Source: Candidatus Aerophobota bacterium
GTDB lineage: Bacteria; Aerophobota; Aerophobia; Aerophobales; B3-G15
Length of the DNA stretch: 15,154 nt
Reading direction: 5' to 3'
Assembly (NCBI GenBank): GCA_030615365.1
Contig: JAUWZM010000060.1
Location: forward strand, 1 to 15,154
The translations under genes and the position numbers were made by a program. Positions 1-6,700 of this stretch are shown here, piece by piece. Positions within the stretch are counted from its first letter, which is position 1. Every line of letters begins with the position of its first letter. The notes below the pieces were generated by a model. That model searched no databases and had not been told where the DNA came from. It worked only from the letters and a program-made list of their open reading frames with translations.

Positions 1-1
1 C

Positions 2-193
2 AATATGGATCTTGCCGGGGTATTGAGTTTTGGCACACCAGATGAGGTAATTGAGGATACCAAGGAACATATAGATAAATTAGCTTCTGGGGGAGGCTAT
101 GTAGTTGCTTCCAGTCATTCAATTACCGATGATGTTCCTCCAGAGAACTACTTAGCCATGATAGAGACTGCGCAAACCTATGGAAGATATTAA
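2..193 (+). CDS. C-terminal end of URO-D-like (uroporphyrinogen decarboxylase/methyltransferase family) protein, partial
   Basis: Only the last ~63 codons are in the window; the frame is open to the left edge, so the start lies upstream. The segment carries the typical tail of URO-D-family proteins: FGTPDEV, then a helix with repeated charged residues, then GGGYVVASSHSI, and DVPPENYLAM followed by a short YGRY end. In this family that tail closes the TIM barrel. Members include haem-pathway HemE and, far more often in anaerobes, corrinoid-dependent methyltransferases. The GGGYV..SSH..DDVPPEN form is the one usually seen in the methyltransferase-like group rather than in true HemE, but this is inference from memory of the family. 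The substrate cannot be told from this piece. Confidence 0.85.
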   Translation, partial: NMDLAGVLSFGTPDEVIEDTKEHIDKLASGGGYVVASSHSITDDVPPENYLAMIETAQTYGRY

Positions 194-238
194 GAGGTAA
201 AGTGAATAAATTCCCTATGATAAAAAGGAATAATGTGA

Positions 239-400
239 ATGAACTACAAGATAAAGATAGACAGAGAGATTGCCACGCTTATGGATATGTTTGATAGCAT
301 TCATGCTCAGAATATGTGCAAGAGGAAACTTATTGGAGAAGAAAAAACGGCTACCCCTAAATCTATAAGACCTAAACACCTCATTTTAAAGACATTATAA
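239..400 (+). CDS. Small ORF, probable N-terminal part of a frameshifted gene
   Basis: A 53-codon ORF starts at an ATG about 10 bases after AAGGA (within AAAAAGGAATAA). It is rich in charged residues (MNYKIKIDREIATLMDMF at the start) and has no motif I recognise. Its last codons overlap the beginning of an open stretch in the next frame (open from about 376), and that stretch runs without a stop into the ORF at 427-834. The simplest reading is one gene of roughly 195 codons broken by a single-base change near 370-385. It could also be an independent small protein. Coding status is uncertain. Confidence 0.35.
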   Translation: MNYKIKIDREIATLMDMFDSIHAQNMCKRKLIGEEKTATPKSIRPKHLILKTL

Positions 401-426
401 ATAACTCTCCGGATGATAGCGAAATT

Positions 427-834
427 ATGTCTATCGGGAGAAGTTTAATGAATTTACTTATGAAGAAAAAAGAATTTGAGGAGGCCCTCAAAAAAGGTAT
501 GAAAATTAAGTTAGCTTGCGCTTTGCCAGATGTGGTAGATTCCGCTCTTGAAGAGATCACTGCGTTACACAAAGATGATATTGATCCTGCATTAAGGGAC
601 TTGCAGATTTTATTGTTGTGGGCAATTAAAGAAAAACCGAGGGGTTCTCTTGAGTTTAAATATCATAGATTCCCTGTAATTGACAGTGCACTTATCTTTA
701 CAACTAAGGATGGACAAAGGATAATTTGGAGCTTAGTTTTTGGACGTAGTCCATCGGCAAAACCAGCAATTATGCTTGATGTTTATCCGGATTCATTGGG
801 AGAGAAATTAAAAAAAAGCTATGATTCATTATAG
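427..834 (+). CDS. Hypothetical protein, possibly PLD-like domain (3' part of a frameshifted gene)
   Basis: This 135-codon ORF has no good ribosome binding site at its ATG, and its frame is already open from about 376, which suggests the true start is upstream and was lost by a frameshift. The order of segments is a strand/helix SEIMSIGRSLMNLL, an alpha region EFEEALKKGMKIKLACALPD, and a late beta region with GSLEFKYHRFPVIDSALIFT and IMLDVYPDS. This pattern of a G-x-SL helix, then a GxKIxL strand, then a P-x-x-S-x-x-x strand recalls the PLD-like domains without HKD motifs found in some regulators and mobile-element proteins. That assignment is weak. It lies 89 bases upstream of the ParA relic, so it may have belonged to the same plasmid-type module. 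Confidence 0.5.
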   Translation: MSIGRSLMNLLMKKKEFEEALKKGMKIKLACALPDVVDSALEEITALHKDDIDPALRDLQILLLWAIKEKPRGSLEFKYHRFPVIDSALIFTTKDGQRIIWSLVFGRSPSAKPAIMLDVYPDSLGEKLKKSYDSL

Positions 835-923
835 AAGAGTGCAACCTCTAAGTTAATATACTCTAATGGCTTCATTAAAAAGAACGAGTTACCGTTGAAT
901 GTTTGCTAACAAAGGAATTTCTT

Positions 924-1205
924 ATGCGCAAAATAGCAATTCTAAACTTTAAAGGTGGAACTGGGAAGACTACCACAGCGGTTAATTTTTCTCACGCTTC
1001 AGCGTTAAAACGTCAAAACGTTTTAGTGGTAGATTTGATCATCAGGGGAGTGTGGTGATTATTGCGGAATCACTCCTGAGGTCATCTTTTTTGATTTATC
1101 TGCAGACAAGAAACAACTAAAAAAAAAGTTATGATCATAGAATCCGCAAACTAATATTGCGATTCTCCTGTTAATCCGGCTCAGGCTATATTCTACATTA
1201 AATAG
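924..1205 (+). pseudogene. Decayed ParA/Soj-type partition ATPase
   Basis: An ATG preceded by AAAGG (8-base spacing) opens MRKIAILNFKGGTGKTTTA, an unmistakable deviant Walker A (KGGTGKTT) of the ParA/MinD family, followed by a helix and QNVLVVDL. The ParA consensus DLD-x-QG is restored only by a change of frame: one missing base in the run GATTTGATC turns LDHQGSV into LIIRGVW and a stop at 1056-1058. The next frame (1054-1134) continues with GDYCGITPEVIFFDL, again ParA-like, and stops. A last piece at 1158-1205 reads CDSPVNPAQAIFYIK. Most of the C-terminal half is missing. The gene cannot make a working ATPase. The last piece is repeated in diverged form at 11813. Confidence 0.85.
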
Positions 1206-1580
1206 GTAATACTATCACCTGACCAAAAGTCAAGTTTTTTTCTCATCAGTAGCAGGTTTAATAGATTCTATTCTGTCCTGTTTCAAAGTTATTATGAGTG
1301 CTCTATTATTTGAAAGCTTGAGGTATACCTCAAATTAAATCTAATCCTTTTAATTATAGCTTCCCACACTAACAGACTATAACGTGGCAAAAAGTTTGTT
1401 GAATCAAGCAATTTCTATCCGCACGAGGTGCTTGTCTTTTGAAAGGCATAATTTTCTTCCTTTCTCCTTCGTCACCTTCTGTGTAAAAGTGCAATTTCGT
1501 TTTCTATTAACAAGGGCGAAGAATTTTGATGAAATAAATCCTAAAACCCGCAAGAATAAAGAGTTCAAAAAGGTGGTTTT
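1206..1580. other. Intergenic stretch without a supported gene
   Basis: About 375 bases between the ParA relic and the integrase relic. A 78-codon reading frame (1384-1620) is present, but its composition (FLPFSFVTFCVKV, runs of Lys/Asn) looks random, it has no ribosome binding site, and its end overlaps the integrase start in another frame. The only structure seen is the perfect palindrome at 1318-1333. The stretch may hold the lost 3' part of the ParA gene and the control region of the integrase. Confidence 0.5.
1318..1333. repeat. Perfect 16-bp palindrome
   Basis: TTGAGGTATACCTCAA is its own reverse complement. With no loop it is more like a dimeric repressor site than a terminator, and no T-run follows. 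It sits about 250 bases before the integrase relic. Role inferred only from symmetry. Confidence 0.4.
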
Positions 1581-1919
1581 GTGTCAAAAAAACAAAAACG
1601 AAATTTTTCAGATACAATAAAGTATCTCAACCAGGAAGAGTGGGGGAGATTAAGAAGTGGCATTGACAATTACCGGGATAAGCTCATAATCGAAATGCTA
1701 TATGGTACCGGTATAAGAATTTAGGAACTGACAAAGCTAAGAATTGAGGATATAGATTTCAAAGAAAGATTTATTAAGATTCCCACCGAGAATACAAAGA
1801 CAAAAACAGGTCGAACTGTTTGGATCCCACAGGAATTATTGAATGAGATTAAAGCCTACCCGAAGGAGCGTCAGCTATTCATGGGTACACTTTGTTATCT
1901 GAAGTCGCTGGAGCATTAG
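1581..1919 (+). pseudogene. Truncated tyrosine recombinase/integrase with in-frame stop
   Basis: A GTG start follows AAAGGTGG at 5-base spacing. The reading frame gives a catalytic-domain N-terminus: IKYLNQEEWGRLRSGI, then DKLIIEMLYGTGIRI and ELTKLRIEDIDF, then IPTENTKTKTGRTVWIP. GTGIRxSELxxLxxxDID is the signature box I of XerC/XerD-like recombinases and includes the first catalytic Arg. Codon 48 (1722-1724), where Ser is expected after GIRI, is TAG. The homology ends around 1880, so the HxxR box and the Tyr nucleophile are absent; the frame closes at 1917-1919 inside the 3' end of the opposite-strand acetyltransferase gene. A short catalytic-only integrase is more likely than a long one, because nothing resembling the N-terminal core-binding domain precedes it. 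Its presence marks the left end as a former integrating element. Confidence 0.85.
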
Positions 1920-2409
1920 AGTCATAAATTTTCTGCATTAGATATACGTCCAAAAGCTTGCCAAATTTTCGGCCAACTTCTTTCATAATACCAATGTGTT
2001 GAAATCCAACAGATTCACACAGATGGACGCTTATCTCATTACCTTCTCCTATTCTGGCTATCACTGTATGAAGTCCTGCCTTCTGGCCCTTATGTATGAT
2101 TGATTCCAAAAGTTTCCTGCCAATACCTTTTCCTTGGAATGCTTCTTCGACATAGAGTGAAATCTCAGCTGTATCAGAATATGCACAACGATCCGACCAT
2201 TTACTTAGAGATGCCCATCCAACAATGACACCATCTAATTCTGCAACAAGAATAGGATATTTAGGGCCATGATCTGCAAACCAAATTCTTTGTTCATCCA
2301 CAGTTTTTGGTTCAGTGTCGAACGTAGTGACTGTTCTCAGAATGGCTCTATTGTAGATCCCAGTTATGAACTCTAAATTTTCTGATTTTGCATGCCCTAT
2401 AATTAACAT
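1879..2409 (-). CDS. GNAT-family N-acetyltransferase (phosphinothricin acetyltransferase-like)
   Basis: A 176-residue cytoplasmic acetyl-CoA-dependent N-acetyltransferase. I place the start at the ATG at 2409 because AAGGA lies 7 bases upstream; an in-frame upstream ATG (2451) has no such site. Features in order: GIYNRAIL near the N-terminus, TFDTEPKT, the strand PILVAELDGVIVGWASLSKW, then the AcCoA-binding motif A, AEISLYVEEAFQGKGIGRKLL (split here as AEISLYVEE and QGKGIG). Next is the GLHTVIARIGEGNEISVHL helix and the FQHIGIMKEVGRKFGKLLDV tail. This layout is that of the Pat/Bar/MnaT-like group, which acetylates small amines such as methionine sulfone, sulfoximine or phosphinothricin; the real substrate is unknown. 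Its 3' end abuts the broken integrase on the other strand. It has its own promoter. Confidence 0.9.
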   Translation of the reverse strand: MLIIGHAKSENLEFITGIYNRAILRTVTTFDTEPKTVDEQRIWFADHGPKYPILVAELDGVIVGWASLSKWSDRCAYSDTAEISLYVEEAFQGKGIGRKLLESIIHKGQKAGLHTVIARIGEGNEISVHLCESVGFQHIGIMKEVGRKFGKLLDVYLMQKIYDSNAPATSDNKVYP

Positions 2410-2421
2410 TTTAATATCCTT

Positions 2422-2438
2422 AGTTATTTCAGATAACT
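2422..2438. promoter_or_regulatory. Dyad over the acetyltransferase transcription start
   Basis: AGTTAT (2422-2427) and ATAACT (2433-2438) form a perfect 6-bp inverted repeat around TTCAG. It lies between the predicted -10 box (2443-2448) and the start codon, at about +1, so it could be an operator or a small 5' hairpin. Inference from position and symmetry only. Confidence 0.35.
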
Positions 2439-2696
2439 CAAAACTATACAAAAAATTCGCCTTTTGTTAAGTTTGCTCTGGCGTTTGGAGATTTGACTTT
2501 GATACGATTCATGAGGCATTTGACAAAGTGGATCAAAATTCAATGATAGAGCCAGGTCAATTTGGGGGAAGATTAACAAATGATTATGCCCTATGTGTGT
2601 AAAAGCAAGAGCGTCCTCTAATGTAAAAGTTGTACTGTCTTGTACAGGTTTTGGGTTTTCTGATTGTGGGTTGGGGAAGTGTTTGAATACGATCAT
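2424..2696 (-). CDS. Doubtful 90-codon ORF between oxidoreductase and acetyltransferase genes
   Basis: The ORF begins 7 bases after the stop of the oxidoreductase gene on the same strand, which is operon-like. It has no ribosome binding site, its product (Phe/His/Leu-rich, PNPQSENPKPVQDSTTFT near the start) has no motif I recognise, and its last third runs through the predicted promoter of the acetyltransferase gene. It does not overlap another gene, so it is recorded, but I think it more likely non-coding or a relic than a functional gene. Confidence 0.2.
   Translation of the reverse strand: MIVFKHFPNPQSENPKPVQDSTTFTLEDALAFTHIGHNHLLIFPQIDLALSLNFDPLCQMPHESYQSQISKRQSKLNKRRIFCIVLSYLK
2443..2470 (-). 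promoter_or_regulatory. Predicted sigma-70-type promoter of the acetyltransferase gene
   Basis: Read on the - strand: TTAACA (2470-2465), a 16-base spacer, TATAGT (2448-2443). Each box differs from consensus at one position. Start of transcription would fall near 2436, giving a leader of about 27 bases before the ATG at 2409. Confidence 0.5.
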
Positions 2697-2703
2697 GGTT
2701 GCA

Positions 2704-3615
2704 TTAGGTTGTTGACATTTGCAGCGCCTTCTTTGCCCAGTGGGGATCCATCAGTATTGCTGTGCCCACTGCAATCAAATCTGCCATGTCTTTGTTCAGA
2801 ATCCTACGAGCAACATCCCCGGTTTTGATTTCACCCACAGCCACCACCGGTACTCTCACATAAGGCTTGATTTGTTCAGCTCGATACACCGTAGGACTAA
2901 AGGGATAATCGGGTGGTACTAATACTGGGGCATTGCTGAGTAAAGCTCCGTAAGAGATGCTTAGATAGTTCACCAGCGGTGAAAGTTTTTGTGCAATTTT
3001 TATTCCCTCCTCTAAAGAATCTATGCCTAAACGTACACCAACTGTGAAGTTAAGATTAGTTTTTTCACGGATAAGAGTAATTATTTCCAGCAGCAACCGC
3101 ATTCTACCAATGGTGGTGCCACCATACTCGTTTTTTTGCTGATTTAGTTTGGGGCAAAGCAGCTGACTTAATAGAAATCCGTGTGCAGCATGGATCTCTA
3201 CACCTTGAAAATCTGCTTTTTGGGCACGCATGGCGGCATCGACAAAGGCGCTCCTTATGGTAGTTATCTCCTGGAAAGAAAGAGCACGATTCACGGCGGT
3301 ATCATTAATCTGAATAAAGGCCAACACCTTGTTTGAACGGATTACTTTGGCTATTTTGGATAATCCTTTGATGTGCCCATCTGTCCAGATTCCGATATTG
3401 GATTCGCTCAGACGATACTCGCGCCTCACGGCAGTAGTTTCCACGACAATTGTGCCAACACCACCCTGTGCACGGTCACGGTAATAAGCTATGTGCCTAT
3501 CTGAGACTTTACCTGAAGGTTTGCTCCAAGGACGATACATGGGAGGCATGAGGATGCGGTTTTTCGCCTGAAGACACCCAATTTGAATTGGTTCTGCAAG
3601 AACATCTCTCACCAT
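2704..3615 (-). CDS. NADH:flavin oxidoreductase, Old Yellow Enzyme family (shortened)
   Basis: A 303-residue FMN-dependent TIM-barrel oxidoreductase. The start is supported by GGGGAG 7 bases before the ATG. In order: PIQIGCLQAKNRILMPPM (N-terminal barrel strand of the family), ARQ-type segment YRDRAQGGVGTIVVETTAV, the active-site helix GVEIHAAHGFLLSQLLCP with both His that bind the substrate oxyanion in OYE enzymes, NEYGGTTIGRMR, and the FMN phosphate site VPVVAVGEIKTG...ADLIAVGTAILMDP. Family members of the single-domain YqjM type are about 340 residues. Here the usual Q-L-x-H-x-G-R stretch is IQINDTAVNRA, so the His is replaced and some 30 residues of the following capping loop are missing. 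It ends where single-domain members end, so it lacks the FeS/NAD domains of the 2,4-dienoyl-CoA reductase type. Likely reduces activated alkenes; substrate unknown. Confidence 0.9.
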   Translation of the reverse strand: MVRDVLAEPIQIGCLQAKNRILMPPMYRPWSKPSGKVSDRHIAYYRDRAQGGVGTIVVETTAVRREYRLSESNIGIWTDGHIKGLSKIAKVIRSNKVLAFIQINDTAVNRALSFQEITTIRSAFVDAAMRAQKADFQGVEIHAAHGFLLSQLLCPKLNQQKNEYGGTTIGRMRLLLEIITLIREKTNLNFTVGVRLGIDSLEEGIKIAQKLSPLVNYLSISYGALLSNAPVLVPPDYPFSPTVYRAEQIKPYVRVPVVAVGEIKTGDVARRILNKDMADLIAVGTAILMDPHWAKKALQMSTT

Positions 3616-3639
3616 AATTCACTCCCCATCGATTTTATA

Positions 3640-3886
3640 GTAATGTCAAAAGTTCTTTTGTAATTTTCTTTTAAATTCTTTATTATCAAGTGTTTCAGCG
3701 AAATTGACTTGCCTCCCCTTACTTTTAATGCCTGTTTAGTTTCTCTTGGAATTGCAAAGATTACTTCGAGATTGCCTCGTCGCTTTGCTACTCGCAATGA
3801 CAGAACAAAATACTGATTTGTCATTGCGAGCGATAGCGAAGCAATCTAATTTTTCATGTTTTCCTTCATGTTACTTTTGACATTAC
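3640..3886. mobile_element. MITE-like non-autonomous element with 14-bp terminal inverted repeats
   Basis: GTAATGTCAAAAGT (3640-3653) is repeated as its exact reverse complement ACTTTTGACATTAC (3873-3886), enclosing 247 bases with no credible gene. Inside is a second, imperfect inverted repeat (3769-3802 with 3819-3847). I see no clear target-site duplication at the ends. The element lies only 24 bases upstream of the oxidoreductase start codon, so it forms that gene's promoter region. A 71-codon frame on the - strand (3609-3824) is just read through the element and is not a gene. Confidence 0.6.
3769..3847. repeat. REP-like inverted repeat inside the MITE-like element
   Basis: The left arm 3769-3802 starts AGATTGC and ends CTCGCAATGACA. 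The right arm 3819-3847 starts TGTCATTGCGAG and ends GCAATCT. The arms pair at both ends with small internal gaps (34 versus 29 bases) around a 16-base loop. Palindromic units with a TCATTGCGAG...GAAGCAATCT core are, from memory, scattered in many environmental bacterial genomes, so this may be a repeat with many copies in this genome. Confidence 0.7.
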
Positions 3887-4108
3887 CTGGATTTTTTCAG
3901 AATCAGAATGGTAACAGCTATTTTAGTTTACTAAAAGTGCCTATTTTTTCAACAATAGTGTCCACTTAGTTGCAAAAAGCCAGTACACTATTACACAAAA
4001 AAATACAGTTGATAGGGCAAAGCAGTCTAATAGGTGATACAACAGGAAAATCAACTATCAACAACCTTCCGGGGTTTTCCCTTTACGCATTCCTCCACGG
4101 CCTCCCTG

Positions 4109-4396
4109 CTACTTTTTCACGGCTTGGATGAATTCATCGACAGGTACAGCAGGCAAGGTCATGGTCTGGACGGTTCCTCTGGAACTTAATTCAATCGCCA
4201 CTTTGGAAATAACTTCGTTGTTTGGAGCATCAAGAATATTTACAAAATCGTAGAGACCTAAAAGAGCGTACTGACTTAGTATTTTTACTCCCATCTTCTC
4301 CACTTCTTCGTTAACCTCTTTTATTCTTTCTGGATTCTCTTTGACCCTTTTTCTTCCCTGAGTGGTCAGAGTCGTAAGCATCACATAGATAGCCAT
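4109..4396 (-). CDS. GYD-domain protein
   Basis: A 95-residue protein of the GYD family (small dimeric alpha/beta-barrel-like fold of unknown function). The family pattern is clear: an N-terminal strand AIYVMLTTLTTQGRKRVKENPERI, a helix, then the strand pair VKILSQYALLGLYDFVNILDAP in which LGLYDFV matches the name-giving G-Y-D stretch, and the end SSRGTVQTMTLPAVPVDEF. The start is the ATG at 4396, with AGGAGGTG 7 bases upstream; a GTG at 4405 lies within that ribosome binding site and is not used. Members often sit near redox or metabolic genes in anaerobes, and no enzyme activity is established to my knowledge. Monocistronic here, with its own promoter. Confidence 0.9.
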   Translation of the reverse strand: MAIYVMLTTLTTQGRKRVKENPERIKEVNEEVEKMGVKILSQYALLGLYDFVNILDAPNNEVISKVAIELSSRGTVQTMTLPAVPVDEFIQAVKK

Positions 4397-4437
4397 CTTT
4401 CTCACCTCCTTTGGGATTAGTCTTAAAAACTATTCTC

Positions 4438-4466
4438 ATCTTATCCTGAAAAGTAGCCGGTGTCAA
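4438..4466 (-). promoter_or_regulatory. Predicted sigma-70-type promoter of the GYD gene
   Basis: On the - strand TTGACA (4466-4461), a 17-base spacer and TAAGAT (4443-4438). The -35 box is consensus and the -10 differs at two positions. It implies a leader of about 35 bases before the strong ribosome binding site. Confidence 0.65.
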
Positions 4467-4902
4467 TGAAAAGTTTTAAGGTTGGTTTTTCGGCTTATCT
4501 TGGCTTAGTTAGGGAGATGGGTGAAAATACTATTTTCTGTTCTCAGAATAGGTATGTGGTGAGTGTAAATCTGAAAGTCTGAAAATTGGCGAGATTTATT
4601 TGTTAGTATTTGATTAAAACTACAGATTTAGGCTCTGATTAAGGGTTTTACAAGCTCAAACTCACAGGTTGATTTGCGACCCCAACATAAAGAAATTAGG
4701 ACCCCGGGTTCGACTATATAATCTAATATTGTAATGTTTTGAGTTTAAGAAGCAGTCAGATGGAAATATTATTTTTCCTCGTAACTTAATTTGCAATTTT
4801 GTGAGTTAGTTGAAACCACCCTTCTATTTAACATGCGTCTTGGCTGAAAAGAATCATAAAGCCGGAAATATAAGCTTTAACGTGACACTTAACGAGTTGT
4901 AT
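4467..4902. other. Intergenic stretch without a supported gene
   Basis: About 435 AT-rich bases between the divergent GYD and sulfatase promoters. No reading frame with a ribosome binding site or a recognisable product, and no strong hairpin. A GC-rich patch near 4700 (CCCCGGGTTCGACT) looks like a tRNA T-loop but has no matching arm. Confidence 0.5.
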
Positions 4903-4931
4903 TTGACAAAAATCCTTATCTAATGTATATT
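4903..4931 (+). promoter_or_regulatory. Predicted strong promoter of the sulfatase locus
   Basis: TTGACA (4903-4908), a spacer of exactly 17 bases, TATATT (4926-4931): a near-perfect sigma-70-type promoter. Transcription would start near 4938, leaving an unusually long leader of about 160 bases before the sulfatase ATG at 5100. The leader contains an orphan AAGGAG (about 4960) with no start codon after it and a 10-bp palindrome ATGAGCTCAT (5047-5056). The true ribosome binding site is AGGGGTG, 8 bases before the ATG. Confidence 0.7.
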
Positions 4932-5099
4932 TAAGGTAGTTTTATCTCAAAATTTTACAAGGAGAAAATCTAAATCTTAGGAAAAACTGATCCTCAAGAA
5001 AACTTTTTTGACTCATACATCAAAGATAATTTTTTGCCCTAAGAGCATGAGCTCATCAAAATAAAGAAAATAATAAGCTTATAAAAGGGGTGATTTTCA

Positions 5100-6686
5100 A
5101 TGAACAAAAAACCTAATATAATTTTAGTTTTGAATGATGATATGGGATATTCAGACATTGGATGTTACGGAGGAGAGGTGCAGACTCCTGTACTTGATAA
5201 ATTAGCTGAAGATGGTCTCCGTTTTACTCAGTTTTATAATTCACCACGATGTTCACCAACAAGGGCCTCATTGCTTACCGGTTTACACCCCCATCAAACC
5301 GGGGTTGGTATATTAACTGAAAACCAATTACCTGATGGATATCCGGGAGATTTAAATAGAGAATGTGTAACGATAGCAGAAGTATTAAAAGAAAATGGAT
5401 ATTCAACTTATATGAGTGGTAAATGGCATGTATGTAATGGCTGGTTTGAGGATAAAAGTAATTGGCCAAATCAAAGAGGGTTTGATGAATTCTATGGTAT
5501 TATTAGTGGAGCTAACAATTATTATAATCCGATTACTTTAACAAAGAATAATGAGAATATTGAACATGAGGCACAAGACTCTGATTATTACTTAACCGAT
5601 GCTATTAGTGATAATGCTGTAAAATATATTAACAACCATAAAGACAGAAAAGATAATAATCCTTTCTTTATGTATGTTGCCTATACAGCACCACACTGGC
5701 CCTTGCATGCTTTTGAAAAAGACATAGATAAATATAAAGGGCGTTTTGATAAGGGCTGGGATGAACTTCGAAAAGAAAGAACAGAACGAATGGTAAATAT
5801 GGGTTTAATAAATCCCGAATGGCAGCTAACGCGGAGAGATGAAACCCAGCCACCGTGGGATGAGGCAGAACATAAGAAATGGCAGGCAAGGAGAATGGAG
5901 GTATATGCAGCCCAGATTGACCGGATGGATCAGGGGATCGGAAGGATAGTAGATAGCTTAAAAAAAAATGATATGTTGGATAACACACTGATCATGTTTC
6001 TGGCCGATAATGGTGGATGTGCAGAAGAAATAGCTCCCCCTGCGGAGGTCTTATTAAAACTTCAGGTGGCACGTGAATATACAAAGACAGGGGGAAAAGT
6101 CCAGCTGGGAAATGAACCGTCAATAATGCCTGGAGATGAGAGTACCTATCAAAGTTATGGCGTAGCCTGGGCCAATTTATCTAATACACCTTTTAGATTA
6201 TATAAACATTGGACGCATGAAGGTGGAATATCTACTCCTTTCATCATACATTACCCTGCTCAGATTAATAACAAAGGGACATTGAGGCATTCTCCGGGAC
6301 AATTGACTGATATAATGGCAACGATTTTAGACATTACTGATGCAAAGTATCCTGAAAACTATAATGGTAATAAAATATTACCTTATGAAGGTGAAAGTCT
6401 GGTACCGCTGTTTGATAGTGATGAACGTGATAGAGGGATGCTTTTTTGGGAACATGAAGGAAATGCTGCTGTACGTGAAGGAATATGGAAACTGGTAAAA
6501 AAATATCCTGATCAATGGGAACTATATAATATGCAAGAAGACCGTACAGAAATAAATAATTTACTTGAACAATATCCAGACCGGGTAAGAAAAATGAAAA
6601 AAGCTTATGAATCCTGGGCTAAACGCTGCGGTGTAATATCAAGAGAGAATATTCTTAGTTGTTTCAAAAAAAGAAATAAAAATTAG
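5100..6686 (+). CDS. Cys-type sulfatase (arylsulfatase-like, family S1)
   Basis: A 528-residue sulfatase hydrolysing sulfate esters. The metal-site Asp pair is D13-D14 in VLNDDMGYSD. The formylglycine signature is CSPTRASLLTG with C51 as the residue converted to formylglycine and R55 supporting it. Then follow G107-K108-W109-H110, APHWPLH (around residue 200), D303-N304 in ADNGG (metal ligands), and YKHWTHEGG with K369 and H373. The C-terminus has the usual W-x-L-Y-N-M-x-x-D and E-x-x-N-L-L ending of arylsulfatases. There is no signal peptide, so it acts in the cytoplasm, which suits maturation by the anSME encoded 130 bases downstream: that enzyme oxidises Cys (or Ser) without oxygen. The length fits the S1_4-like arylsulfatase group; the natural substrate is not visible, but the surrounding glycan genes suggest sulfated sugars imported from outside. 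Confidence 0.95.
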   Translation: MNKKPNIILVLNDDMGYSDIGCYGGEVQTPVLDKLAEDGLRFTQFYNSPRCSPTRASLLTGLHPHQTGVGILTENQLPDGYPGDLNRECVTIAEVLKENGYSTYMSGKWHVCNGWFEDKSNWPNQRGFDEFYGIISGANNYYNPITLTKNNENIEHEAQDSDYYLTDAISDNAVKYINNHKDRKDNNPFFMYVAYTAPHWPLHAFEKDIDKYKGRFDKGWDELRKERTERMVNMGLINPEWQLTRRDETQPPWDEAEHKKWQARRMEVYAAQIDRMDQGIGRIVDSLKKNDMLDNTLIMFLADNGGCAEEIAPPAEVLLKLQVAREYTKTGGKVQLGNEPSIMPGDESTYQSYGVAWANLSNTPFRLYKHWTHEGGISTPFIIHYPAQINNKGTLRHSPGQLTDIMATILDITDAKYPENYNGNKILPYEGESLVPLFDSDERDRGMLFWEHEGNAAVREGIWKLVKKYPDQWELYNMQEDRTEINNLLEQYPDRVRKMKKAYESWAKRCGVISRENILSCFKKRNKN

Positions 6687-6700
6687 TAAGATTATTTGTA

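Noticed and set aside
1384..1620. 78-codon + strand reading frame
   Set aside because: No ribosome binding site, random-looking composition, and its end overlaps the integrase start in another frame.
3609..3824. 71-codon - strand reading frame upstream of the oxidoreductase
   Set aside because: It is read through the MITE-like element and its palindrome; such repeat-derived frames are not genes.
3887..4108. Possible insertion-sequence end around GTCCACTTAGTTGCAAAAAG
   Set aside because: No matching inverted end, no transposase frame; only a short 8-bp repeat (GTTGATAG/CTATCAAC) was seen, which is within chance.
4680..4720. tRNA T-loop-like patch CCCCGGGTTCGACT
   Set aside because: No pairing arm on the 3' side and no D or anticodon arm upstream; not a tRNA and not a convincing attachment site.
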